The notes: a model not told the origin generated them from the letters alone. 5,363 nt of DNA from Rhodospirillales bacterium RIFCSPLOWO2_12_FULL_67_15 (GCA_001830475.1 MIAC01000277.1:1-5363), one strand, 5' to 3'; counted from the first letter of the stretch, positions 1 through 5,363 are shown. Made by a program: numbers and translations.

Positions 1-224
1 ACCGCATGACCGACCTTGCTTGAGACCGTGAAGCCGACGCGCGCCTGGGACGGATTCACCTTCTCGTCCCTGCGGCGTGCGCCTCCCGGTTTACCGCTCG
101 CCCGCTCCTCGCCGGTGCGGCGGCGGGCCTGGACGATCAAGCCGGGCGCGACCCACTTCAGCCGCGCCGCCGCGACCCTGAGAAAGTCGGCCCGCCGTTT
201 CAGACGCGCGAGCGTGCCGGCCAC
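1..224 (-). CDS. rnpA: RNase P protein component, partial (C-terminus beyond the left edge)
   Basis: Protein subunit of ribonuclease P; it binds the catalytic RNA and helps cleave the 5' leader from pre-tRNAs in the cytoplasm. Only the first 74 codons are present. The visible protein starts VAGTLARLKRRADFLRVAAA, the usual RnpA opening (L-x-x-R-x-D-F), continues with KWVAPGLIVQARRR, and reaches RVGFTVSSKVGHA, the conserved central strand. The RNA-binding RNR motif that normally follows would lie outside the window. I chose the GTG at 224-222 because AAGGG (235-231) sits 6 bases upstream; the in-frame TTG at 230-228 abuts that Shine-Dalgarno and is less likely. Residues about 37-61, between QARRR and RVGFT, form a basic, polar loop longer than in E. 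coli RnpA. The gene follows rpmH by 15 bases and almost certainly shares its promoter. Confidence 0.93.
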   Translation of the reverse strand, partial: MAGTLARLKRRADFLRVAAARLKWVAPGLIVQARRRTGEERASGKPGGARRRDEKVNPSQARVGFTVSSKVGHA

Positions 225-239
225 GGTCAACCCTTCGGA

Positions 240-374
240 TCAGGCGGAAAGGCGCTTGCGCCCCTTCGCCCGGCGATCGGCAAGAATCCTGCGGCCGCCG
301 ACGGTTTTCATGCGCGCGCGAAAGCCGTGGCGGCGCTTGCGAATCAGTTTGCTCGGCTGGTAGGTTCGTTTCAC
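240..374 (-). CDS. rpmH: 50S ribosomal protein L34
   Basis: Small, very basic protein of the large ribosomal subunit. The 44-residue product is full length for the family and almost fully canonical: it opens [20 protein letters not shown] and continues [24 protein letters not shown], with the family signature KRTYQPS near the N-terminus and the basic RRHGFRxRM core. The start is GTG (374-372), fixed by alignment to the invariant M-K-R-T-Y/F-Q-P-S opening. AGGGAG (390-385) lies 10 bases upstream, a slightly long but usable Shine-Dalgarno spacing. It is first in the rpmH-rnpA unit and is read from the promoter at 413-441, which leaves a leader of about 30 bases. Confidence 0.98.
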   Translation of the reverse strand: MKRTYQPSKLIRKRRHGFRARMKTVGGRRILADRRAKGRKRLSA

Positions 375-412
375 GGACTTGAGGCTCCCTGGGCGACGGA
401 ATTGAGGCCGCT

Positions 413-441
413 GGTATAAGGGCGAGGCGGCCTTGAGTCAA
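413..441 (-). promoter_or_regulatory. Sigma-70-type promoter for rpmH-rnpA
   Basis: On the minus strand, TTGACT (441-436) is followed after exactly 17 bases by TATACC (418-413). Both hexamers are close to the housekeeping consensus and the spacing is optimal. The transcription start would fall near position 406, about 30 bases before the rpmH GTG. The position directly upstream of a ribosomal protein gene supports a strong, constitutive or growth-rate-linked promoter. Assigned by eye, not by experiment. Confidence 0.8.
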
Positions 442-454
442 CGCGGCCCCAGGG

Positions 455-480
455 TTTTTTGACCGTTTTACGGGCTTTTT
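455..480 (-). promoter_or_regulatory. Phased A-tracts upstream of the rpmH promoter (possible UP element or bent DNA)
   Basis: Read on the minus strand there are three A-tracts: A5 (480-476), A4 (469-466) and A6 (460-455). Their centres are about 10 to 10.5 bp apart, in phase with the DNA helix, and they stand out in otherwise GC-rich sequence. They lie roughly 50 to 75 bases upstream of the predicted rpmH start site. This is where UP elements that bind the RNA polymerase alpha C-terminal domain, or curved DNA, often boost ribosomal promoters. The function is inferred from position and phasing. Confidence 0.45.
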
Positions 481-586
481 CCCCTCCTCTCCGGTTCGTG
501 TCCCCCCGCGCGCGAAGGTTGCTTTATTCTTCATCCGTTCCGCCCGTTCCGGGAAGCCCTGTCCTAAGCCGCCTCGACCCGCCGCG

Positions 587-1396
587 ATGACCGATCATCC
601 CGACCGTCCCCCGCCCGAGACCCCGCCGCCGCTTAGCGATCCGCGCGGCAATCATTCAAAGGCGGCGGGGATTCGCCCGCCGCCGCGCTTTTCCCTGGCC
701 CGGCTCTTACCGCTCTTTGTTCTTCTCGCCGGCCTCGCGGCCTTCTTCCTGTTCGGGCTCGACCGCTACATTTCGTTCAAGGCGCTCGGCGAGCACTTCG
801 TCGCCCTCAAGAGCTGGGTCGAGGGACAAGGAAGCCTCGCGCTCGCGGCCTTCGGCCTTCTCTACGCGCTCGCGATCGCTTTCTCCATTCCGGGCGGGCT
901 GGTGTTGACCCTCACGGGCGCGATGCTGTTCGGCTGGGCGGCGAATGCCGCCGTGGTTATCGTCTCGGCGACGCTGGGCGCCGCCGCCGTTTTTCTCGCC
1001 GCCCGCTTCGGCCTCGGCGAGCCCTTGCGCGCCAAGGCCGGGCCGACCCTCAAGAAAATGGAGGCGGGGTTCCGCAAGAACGCCTTCAGTTATCTTCTTG
1101 CGCTCCGTCTGATTCCGCTGTTTCCATTTTGGCTGGTCAATCTGGCGCCGGCGTTCCTCGGGGTGCGGCTTTCGACCTACGTGCTCGCGACCGCGATCGG
1201 CATCGCGCCCGCGACCCTCGTCTTCAGCATCATCGGCGAGGGCTTGGGCGTCGTGGTCGAAGCCGGCGGCGACATCCGCGCCGACCGGATTCTGACCCCC
1301 ACCATGATCGCGGCGCTGGTCGCGCTGGCGGTGCTCGCCCTCGTTCCGGTACTGTTCCGGCGCTGGCAGGCAAGACGCGGCGCGAGCGGATCATGA
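587..1396 (+). CDS. TVP38/TMEM64 family (DedA-superfamily, VTT-domain) inner-membrane protein
   Basis: Integral membrane protein of 269 residues. The N-terminus (about 1-36) is Pro-rich and probably cytoplasmic. Hydrophobic segments follow at about 37-58, 84-110, 111-140, 170-190, 197-222 and 238-256. The VTT core is clear: FSIPGGLVLTLTGAMLFGW (99-117), the Gly/Ala-rich helix ending in AARFGLG (138-144), and LRLIPLFPFWLVNLAPAFLG (173-192), the re-entrant part of the family. Relatives include E. coli YdjX/YdjZ and yeast Tvp38. DedA-superfamily members are linked to lipid scrambling and membrane homeostasis; the substrate here is unknown. ATG 587 is the first usable start in frame, but no Shine-Dalgarno precedes it (GGGAAG at 551 is too far), so the start is less certain than the family. 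It is the first gene of a three-gene unit, and its TGA overlaps the next ATG by four bases. I found no convincing promoter at 442-586. Confidence 0.9.
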   Translation: MTDHPDRPPPETPPPLSDPRGNHSKAAGIRPPPRFSLARLLPLFVLLAGLAAFFLFGLDRYISFKALGEHFVALKSWVEGQGSLALAAFGLLYALAIAFSIPGGLVLTLTGAMLFGWAANAAVVIVSATLGAAAVFLAARFGLGEPLRAKAGPTLKKMEAGFRKNAFSYLLALRLIPLFPFWLVNLAPAFLGVRLSTYVLATAIGIAPATLVFSIIGEGLGVVVEAGGDIRADRILTPTMIAALVALAVLALVPVLFRRWQARRGASGS

Positions 1397-2814
1397 CCGA
1401 GATTCTGACCCCCGACCTCTGCGTGATCGGCGCCGGCTCGGGCGGGCTATCGGTCGCCGCCGGCGCGGCGCAGATGGGCGCTTCCGTCGTCCTGTTCGAG
1501 CGCGGGCGCATGGGCGGCGATTGTCTCAACTTCGGCTGCGTGCCGTCGAAATCGTTGATCGCCGCGGGCTCGGCCGCGTTTGCCGCCCGCGAGGCGGCCC
1601 GCTTCGGCGTCGGCGTGGATCAGCCGAAGGTGGACGGCGCGGCCGTCTTCGCCCGCGTGCGGAACGTGATCGCCGCCATCGCCCCCAACGATTCGGCCGA
1701 GCGGTTCGAGGGCCTGGGCGTGCGCGTGATCCGGGCGCACGCGCGCTTCACCGGCCCCGATCGCGTCCAAGCCGGCGACGCCCTGGTTCGTGCCCGGCGG
1801 TTCGTCGTCGCCACCGGATCGGGCCCGGCCGTGCCGCCGATCCCCGGCCTCGACCGGGTTCCCTATCTCACCAACGAAACGGTTTTCGACCTCGCCGCCA
1901 TCCCGGAACACCTGATCGTGCTCGGCGGCGGACCGATCGGGATCGAACTGGCGCAGGCCTTCCGCCGCCTCGGCGCCAAGGTCAGCGTGGTCGAGATGCT
2001 GGCGATCCTCGGGCGCGACGATCCCGAACTCGCCGACGCGATCCGCCGTCAACTCACGCGCGAAGGCGTCGCGATCCGCGAGAACGCGCGGGCCGAGCAC
2101 ATCGAGCGGACGGAAACCGGCGTCGCCGTCGGACTGTCGGGGTCGGAACCCGCGCGCATCGAGGGCACGCACATCCTGGTCGCGGTCGGCCGCCGGCCCC
2201 ACGTCAAGGATCTCGGGCTCGACCTCGCGGGCGTCGCGGTCGAGCCCCAGGGAATCGTCGTCGACGCGCGGCTCAGGACCACGAACCCGCGCGTTTACGC
2301 CATCGGCGATGCCGCGGGCGGGCCGCAGTTCACCCACGTCGCCAACTTTCACGCCGGCATCGTAATCCGCAACATCCTGTTCCGCTGGCCGGCCCGCGCC
2401 GACCTCGCCCCCATTCCCCGCGTCACCTACACCGATCCCGAGCTCGCCCAGGTCGGGCTGACCGAGGTCGAGGCCCGCGCCCGGCACCTGAACTTCCGCA
2501 TCCTGCGCTGGCCGATGCACGACAACGACCGCGCCCAGGCCGAAGGCAAGACCGAAGGCCTGGTCAAGGTCGTCGCGAGTGCGCGCGGCAAGATTCTCGG
2601 CGCCGGCATCGCCGCGGCGCACGCGGGCGAACTGATCCAGCCGTGGACGCTGGCGATGGCGCAGGGGTTGGGACTCGCCGCGCTGGCGAACGTCGTCGCG
2701 CCCTACCCCACGCTCGGCGAAGCCGGCAAGCGCGCCGCCGGAAGTTTCTTCGCGCCCACTCTGTTCGGCGAGCGCACCAAGACGATCGTGCGCTGGCTCG
2801 CGCGCCTGGGATGA
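1393..2814 (+). CDS. FAD/NAD-dependent pyridine nucleotide-disulfide oxidoreductase (mercuric reductase/lipoamide dehydrogenase-like)
   Basis: Predicted cytoplasmic flavoenzyme of 473 residues, the normal length for class I disulfide oxidoreductases. Motifs in order: FAD Rossmann loop GAGSGG (13-18); redox-active pair GGDCLNFGCVPSKS with C44 and C49; ATG at 140-142; NAD Rossmann loop GGGPIGIE (178-185) with E201 at the end of the next strand, which favours NADH over NADPH; second FAD motif YAIGDAAGG (302-310); and a C-terminal dimerisation domain from about 340. At the catalytic His position of lipoamide dehydrogenase (HPTxxxE) it has Y438 in PYPTLGE, keeping E443, so ordinary dihydrolipoamide oxidation is unlikely. 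The MerA-type N-terminal metal domain and C-terminal Cys pair are absent, so mercury reduction is not supported either. The start is the ATG of the ATGA overlap with the TVP38 gene. In other bacteria this enzyme type is found beside or fused to TVP38 proteins. The physiological substrate is unknown. Confidence 0.93.
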   Translation: MTEILTPDLCVIGAGSGGLSVAAGAAQMGASVVLFERGRMGGDCLNFGCVPSKSLIAAGSAAFAAREAARFGVGVDQPKVDGAAVFARVRNVIAAIAPNDSAERFEGLGVRVIRAHARFTGPDRVQAGDALVRARRFVVATGSGPAVPPIPGLDRVPYLTNETVFDLAAIPEHLIVLGGGPIGIELAQAFRRLGAKVSVVEMLAILGRDDPELADAIRRQLTREGVAIRENARAEHIERTETGVAVGLSGSEPARIEGTHILVAVGRRPHVKDLGLDLAGVAVEPQGIVVDARLRTTNPRVYAIGDAAGGPQFTHVANFHAGIVIRNILFRWPARADLAPIPRVTYTDPELAQVGLTEVEARARHLNFRILRWPMHDNDRAQAEGKTEGLVKVVASARGKILGAGIAAAHAGELIQPWTLAMAQGLGLAALANVVAPYPTLGEAGKRAAGSFFAPTLFGERTKTIVRWLARLG

Positions 2815-4322
2815 GCGCGCCCGAGTCCTCGTTGTCGCCCGCGCCGTCCGCCGCGCCGCCGGGCGCGCCCCGTCCCCGCGTCCGTTTCGGACTGTCGGCC
2901 CGGCTGCTCTGGCTCACGGTCTTTTTCGTGATGGTGGCGGAGGTGCTGATCTGGGCGCCTTCGATCTCGAACTATCGCAAGACCTGGCTCGAGGAGCGGA
3001 TCACGCGCGCCTATCTCGCCACCATCGCCTACGCCGCGCTGCCCGACGACGCGCCCTTGCGCGCGCTTGGCCTGCAACTGCTCGCCCATACCGGGTTGCA
3101 CGGCATCGGGCTCACGCGCGGCGGGCAACGCTCGCTGATGGTGGTGGACGATATGCCCCCCAAGATCGACGCCGCCGTCGATTTGCGCGAGGGGATGTTC
3201 GTGAAGTGGCTCGGCGAGGCCTTCGAGGCCCTTTGGGGCGACGGCAAACGCGTGCTCCGCGTCCTCGGGCACCCCGAAGGGACGTCCGACGTGCTGATCG
3301 AGATCGTCCTCGACGAAGGGCCGCTCCGGGCCGGCATGATCGCGTTTTCCGCCCGGATTCTGACGCTTTCCATCGCCATTTCGCTGTTCGCCGCCGGGCT
3401 CGTCTATCTCAGCCTGCAATGGCTGATGGTCCTTCCGATGCGCCGGATCACCGGAAGCATGGTCGCCTTTCGCGCCGACCCCGAAGGCGCCATTCCCCCG
3501 ACCGAGGCGATGGAGCGCGGCGACGAGATCGGCATCGCCAGCCGCGCGCTGGCGGCGATGCAGGCGGATTTGCGCGCCGCGCTCCGCCAGAAGACGCGGC
3601 TCGCGACGCTCGGCGCGGCGGTCGCCAAGGTCAACCACGATCTCCGCAACACGCTCGCGACCGCCATGCTCGCGTCCGACCGCCTCGCCGACAGCGACGA
3701 TCCCGAGGTGCGGAAAGTCGCGCCGCGCCTTTACGACGCCATGCAGCGCGCGGTCAGCCTGTGCAGCCGGACGCTCAACTTCGTTTCCGACGTCCGGCCC
3801 GCGCTCAAACTCGAGGCGGTGCCGGTCCGCGCCCTGGTCGAGGACGTGGCGGCGGAACTCGAGGGGACCGGCGGCGCAGGCCGCCAAGACAATAGACCGG
3901 GCGAAAAGTCTGCCGCCGGGTCTTTTGGATTGGGCGCGTCCGCGCCCGGCGGCGGGGCGCGCATCGTCGTCGAAGCCGAATCCGATTTTGCCGTCGTCGC
4001 CGACCGCGAACAGCTTCGCCGCGCGCTCGCCAACCTGATCCTGAACGCGCTCCAGGCCGGCGCGCGCCACGTGCGCGTCGCCGCCGGCGCCGCCCAAGGG
4101 TGGGCGCGGATCAGGATTACGGACGACGGCCAAGGTTTCAATCCGGGCGCGAAGGAACGCCTGTTCCAGCCCTTCGTCGGCTCGGGCCGGCGCGAGGGCA
4201 CCGGGCTCGGCCTGCCGATCGCGCGCGACATCGCGCGGGCGCACGGGGGCGACCTGGCGCTGGTCTCGACCGGGCCCGGGGGCACGGTCTTCGAGCTGAC
4301 GCTGCCCGCGCCGGAAGGGTAG
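2811..4322 (+). CDS. Two-transmembrane HAMP sensor histidine kinase (no partner regulator in the window)
   Basis: Membrane sensor kinase of 503 residues. A Pro/Ala-rich cytoplasmic N-terminus (1-27) precedes TM1 (about 31-49), an extracytoplasmic sensor region of about 130 residues with no domain I recognise, TM2 (about 183-207) and a HAMP linker (about 205-258). The DHp helix carries the phospho-accepting H276 in AKVNHDLRNTLATAMLASDR. The ATPase domain has N-box NLILNAL (408-414), G1 TDDGQGF (437-443), F-box LFQPF (451-455) and G2 GTGLGL (463-468), so all key kinase motifs are present. Residues 353-383 form a Gly/Ser/Ala-rich insert between DHp and the ATPase domain. The start is the ATG of an ATGA overlap with the oxidoreductase stop; longer readings upstream in this frame are shadows of that gene. 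The cognate response regulator and the signal are unknown. The context suggests a membrane or redox cue tied to the two upstream genes. Confidence 0.93.
   Translation: MSAPESSLSPAPSAAPPGAPRPRVRFGLSARLLWLTVFFVMVAEVLIWAPSISNYRKTWLEERITRAYLATIAYAALPDDAPLRALGLQLLAHTGLHGIGLTRGGQRSLMVVDDMPPKIDAAVDLREGMFVKWLGEAFEALWGDGKRVLRVLGHPEGTSDVLIEIVLDEGPLRAGMIAFSARILTLSIAISLFAAGLVYLSLQWLMVLPMRRITGSMVAFRADPEGAIPPTEAMERGDEIGIASRALAAMQADLRAALRQKTRLATLGAAVAKVNHDLRNTLATAMLASDRLADSDDPEVRKVAPRLYDAMQRAVSLCSRTLNFVSDVRPALKLEAVPVRALVEDVAAELEGTGGAGRQDNRPGEKSAAGSFGLGASAPGGGARIVVEAESDFAVVADREQLRRALANLILNALQAGARHVRVAAGAAQGWARIRITDDGQGFNPGAKERLFQPFVGSGRREGTGLGLPIARDIARAHGGDLALVSTGPGGTVFELTLPAPEG
3867..3959 (+). other. In-frame insert in the histidine kinase gene with atypical codons and small inverted repeats
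   Basis: This stretch codes for kinase residues 353-383, from TGGAGRQDNRPG to SAPGGG, a flexible linker that kinases of this type do not need. Codons AAT, AGA, TCT (twice), TTT, GGA and TTG cluster at 3891-3932, unlike the C/G-ending codons on both sides. Inverted repeats flank it: GGCGGC (3870-3875) with GCCGCC (3880-3885), and GGGCGCG (3932-3938) with CGCGCCC (3941-3947). Weaker AAGAC/GTCTT (3886-3890, 3920-3924) and AGACC/GGTCT pairs lie inside. It could be a palindromic repeat that landed in frame, or an expanded linker. Whether it occurs elsewhere in the genome cannot be seen here. Confidence 0.4.
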
Positions 4323-4351
4323 AGCAGCGTTGCTGCCGGATGCGTCCGTCG

Positions 4352-4464
4352 CGTCATTCCCGCGAATCCCCGGGACGAAGTGCCCGGGGAGGGAATCCAG
4401 CTTTTTCAAGAGCATGAACCCCCGCTTGCGCGGGGGCCGGCCCCCGCGTAGGCGGGGGGTGACG
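4352..4464. repeat. REP/BIME-like palindromic intergenic element
   Basis: The element begins CGTCATTCCCGCG and ends GCGGGGGGTGACG, imperfect terminal inverted repeats of a type common between genes of proteobacteria. Inside are two structures. The first is a hairpin with arms TCCCCGGG (4367-4374) and CCCGGGGA (4383-4390), extended by ATTCCC (4356-4361) and GGGAAT (4391-4396). The second is a near-perfect 40-base palindrome (4419-4458). It can fold either as one long stem centred on GGCC at 4437-4440 (by symmetry) or as two short hairpins such as CCCCCGC/GCGGGGG (4419-4425, 4430-4436). It lies about 30 bases after the kinase stop codon, where such elements can protect mRNA 3' ends or limit read-through. 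Confidence 0.75.
4356..4406 (+). terminator. Possible transcription terminator after the kinase gene
   Basis: Within the palindromic element, an 8-bp GC stem (4367-4374 with 4383-4390) plus an outer 6-bp stem (4356-4361 with 4391-4396) is followed by CCAG and then CTTTTT (T-run 4402-4406). The T-run is short and displaced a few bases from the stem, so this is at best a weak intrinsic terminator for the upstream three-gene unit. No better candidate lies between the kinase and the next gene. Confidence 0.3.
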
Positions 4465-4546
4465 ATCCTGCCGAACGAAGCTGGCTCTACATCGACGGCG
4501 CGTGGCGGAAACCCGTCCGCCTTGCTAACCTGACCATCCTCGCGCG

Positions 4547-4553
4547 AAGGAGG
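4547..4553 (+). promoter_or_regulatory. Strong Shine-Dalgarno for the 56-residue membrane protein
   Basis: AAGGAGG (4547-4553) is a full match to the anti-Shine-Dalgarno sequence, 5 bases before the ATG at 4559. It is the best ribosome binding site in the window and is the main support that the short reading frame behind it is translated. Confidence 0.85.
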
Positions 4554-4558
4554 CCGTC

Positions 4559-4729
4559 ATGGGAAACTGGATTGCCGGCATCGCCGCCTCGGCTCTCGGG
4601 CTCGCCGGATTGGTCGCGGCGGCGAAAAGCGCCGATCCGCTGATGTACGTCGTCGGCCTGATGGTGTTCGCCGCCGCGGTGCTGTTCGACTTCTGGATGA
4701 TCGGGGTTGCCACCGGTCGCGGCCGTTGA
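4559..4729 (+). CDS. Small two-helix membrane protein of unknown function
   Basis: A 56-residue protein beginning MGNWIAGIAASALGLAGLVA and ending MIGVATGRGR. Two hydrophobic segments, about residues 4-22 and 29-51, are separated by the short polar turn AKSADP (22-27). This predicts a helical hairpin in the inner membrane with a short basic C-terminal tail. There is no signal peptidase site, Cys pair or enzyme motif, and I do not recognise a named family. Translation is supported by AAGGAGG five bases upstream and by C/G-rich third positions in this frame. Its TGA stop (4727-4729) overlaps the TTG start of tam (4726-4728), so the two genes are probably cotranscribed and translationally coupled. 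The role is unknown; linkage to tam does not by itself imply a role in aconitate metabolism. Confidence 0.75.
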   Translation: MGNWIAGIAASALGLAGLVAAAKSADPLMYVVGLMVFAAAVLFDFWMIGVATGRGR

Positions 4730-5363
4730 CAACCGCTCCTTGGGACCCGGCCCAGTACCTGAAATTCGCCGACGAACGGGCGCGGCCCGTTCTCGACCTC
4801 CTCGCCCGGGTGCCGGCGGAAACGCCCCAAACCGTCTTCGATCTCGGCTGCGGCCCGGGCAATGTCACCGCGCTGCTGGCTCGCCGCTGGCCCGGCGCGC
4901 GCGTGATCGGCGTCGATCGGTCGGAGGCGATGCTCATCGAAGCCCGCGCCCATCACCCCGGGATCGAATTCGTCGCCGCCGACCTCGCCACGTTCCGCCC
5001 CGAGGCGCCGGCGGACGTGATCGTTGCCAACGCCGCGCTGCATTGGCTTTCCGGTCATGCCGGGCTTTTCCCGGCGCTGGTGCGCGCCCTCGCGCCGAAT
5101 GGTGCGCTCGCGGTGCAGATGCCGCACGCGGACGACCAGCCCTCGCATGTCCTGATGGCGGAAAGCGCCAAGAGCGGGCCCTGGCGGGCCAAGGCGCTCG
5201 CGGCATTGCCGCGCTATCCGGACCACGCGCCCGCGGATTATTACGGCTGGCTCGCAGGCGTCTGCCGCACCGTGGACATCTGGGAGACGGTCTATCTCCA
5301 CGCGCTCGCCGGCGATAACGCCGTTTTGGAATGGATGAAGGGCGCGGCGCTGCGGGCGCTCCT
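4726..5363 (+). CDS. tam: Trans-aconitate 2-methyltransferase, partial (C-terminus beyond the right edge)
   Basis: SAM-dependent class I methyltransferase that methyl-esterifies trans-aconitate, the spontaneous isomer of cis-aconitate that inhibits aconitase in the TCA cycle; a cytosolic detoxification step. The first 212 codons are present out of about 250 expected. The opening TTAPWDPAQYLKFADERARP (2-21) matches the E. coli Tam opening (W-x-P-x-x-Y-L-x-F-x-x-E-R-x-R-P). Motif I is VFDLGCGPGNVT (37-48), followed by acidic D64 in VIGVDRSEAML, the D86 strand EFVAADL (81-87), ANAALHWL (101-108), LAVQMPH (128-134) and VDIWETVYLHAL (183-194), all typical of Tam. TTG 4726 is chosen because it puts the conserved W-D-P six residues in; the next in-frame ATG would remove motif I. 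No clear Shine-Dalgarno precedes the TTG, so initiation probably depends on coupling to the upstream small gene, whose stop it overlaps. Confidence 0.93.
   Translation, partial: MTTAPWDPAQYLKFADERARPVLDLLARVPAETPQTVFDLGCGPGNVTALLARRWPGARVIGVDRSEAMLIEARAHHPGIEFVAADLATFRPEAPADVIVANAALHWLSGHAGLFPALVRALAPNGALAVQMPHADDQPSHVLMAESAKSGPWRAKALAALPRYPDHAPADYYGWLAGVCRTVDIWETVYLHALAGDNAVLEWMKGAALRAL

Noticed and set aside
459..464. TTGACC as a -35 box for the TVP38 operon
   Set aside because: The sequence 17 bases downstream (482-487, CCCTCC) is nothing like a -10 box.
91..534. Minus-strand open frame of 147 codons across rnpA, rpmH and the rpmH promoter
   Set aside because: It is out of frame with the unmistakable L34 and RnpA proteins and runs through the promoter; no domain is visible.
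375..586. A replication origin near rpmH
   Set aside because: rpmH is sometimes near dnaA and oriC, but I see no DnaA box (TTATCCACA-like) cluster and no dnaA in the window.
1129..1392. N-terminal extension of the oxidoreductase inside the TVP38 gene
   Set aside because: The extension is an Arg/Asp-rich out-of-frame reading of the membrane protein; the ATG at 1393 starts 12 residues before the FAD loop, as expected for the family.
1447..2622. Long minus-strand open frame opposite the oxidoreductase
   Set aside because: High-GC antisense shadow: the composition is rich in Asp, Gly and Arg with no motif, and the plus strand encodes a complete, motif-rich flavoenzyme.
2703..4415. 570-codon minus-strand open frame opposite the kinase
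   Set aside because: Mirrors the kinase codon bias, has no recognisable domain, and runs into the intergenic palindromes.
4504..4521. Hairpin GGCGGA/TCCGCC before the small gene as a terminator or riboswitch
   Set aside because: Only six base pairs, with no T-run and no conserved riboswitch features; expected by chance at this GC content.
4525..5301. Minus-strand 258-codon frame across the small gene and tam
   Set aside because: Antisense to a clear Tam match in the plus strand; no motifs.

Overview
The window is high-GC DNA (very GC-rich third codon positions, judged by eye) from an alphaproteobacterium. Rhodospirillales or a relative is the best guess, from the style of the L34 and RnpA proteins, the histidine kinase type and the REP-like intergenic palindromes. 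This placement is an inference; there is no rRNA or other decisive marker.

Left edge, minus strand (1-441): the start of rnpA (RNase P protein, cut off by the window edge) lies 15 bases downstream of a complete rpmH (ribosomal protein L34). A near-consensus promoter precedes rpmH (TTGACT, 17 bp, TATACC). Behind it sit three short A-tracts about 10 bp apart, which look like an UP element or bent DNA. This is the common bacterial rpmH-rnpA unit.

Centre, plus strand (587-4322): three genes transcribed away from rpmH, each overlapping the next by four bases (ATGA). They encode a TVP38/TMEM64 (DedA-superfamily) membrane protein, a FAD/NAD-dependent disulfide oxidoreductase of the mercuric reductase/lipoamide dehydrogenase fold, and a two-TM HAMP sensor histidine kinase. 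The first two families are known as neighbours or fusions in other bacteria. The tightly coupled kinase suggests that signalling is tied to this membrane/redox pair. No response regulator is in the window. The kinase has a Gly/Ser-rich insert of about 31 residues with atypical codons between its dimerisation and ATPase domains.

Between 4323 and 4558 there is no convincing gene. This stretch holds a REP/BIME-like palindromic element (4352-4464) that includes a nearly perfect 40-base palindrome.

Right edge, plus strand (4559-5363): a 56-codon membrane protein with a strong Shine-Dalgarno overlaps the TTG start of tam (trans-aconitate 2-methyltransferase), which runs off the window.

Most of the window is recognisable. 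The points most worth a second look are the coupled TVP38-oxidoreductase-kinase operon, the insert in the kinase, the Tyr replacing the catalytic His in the oxidoreductase, and the small protein coupled to tam.
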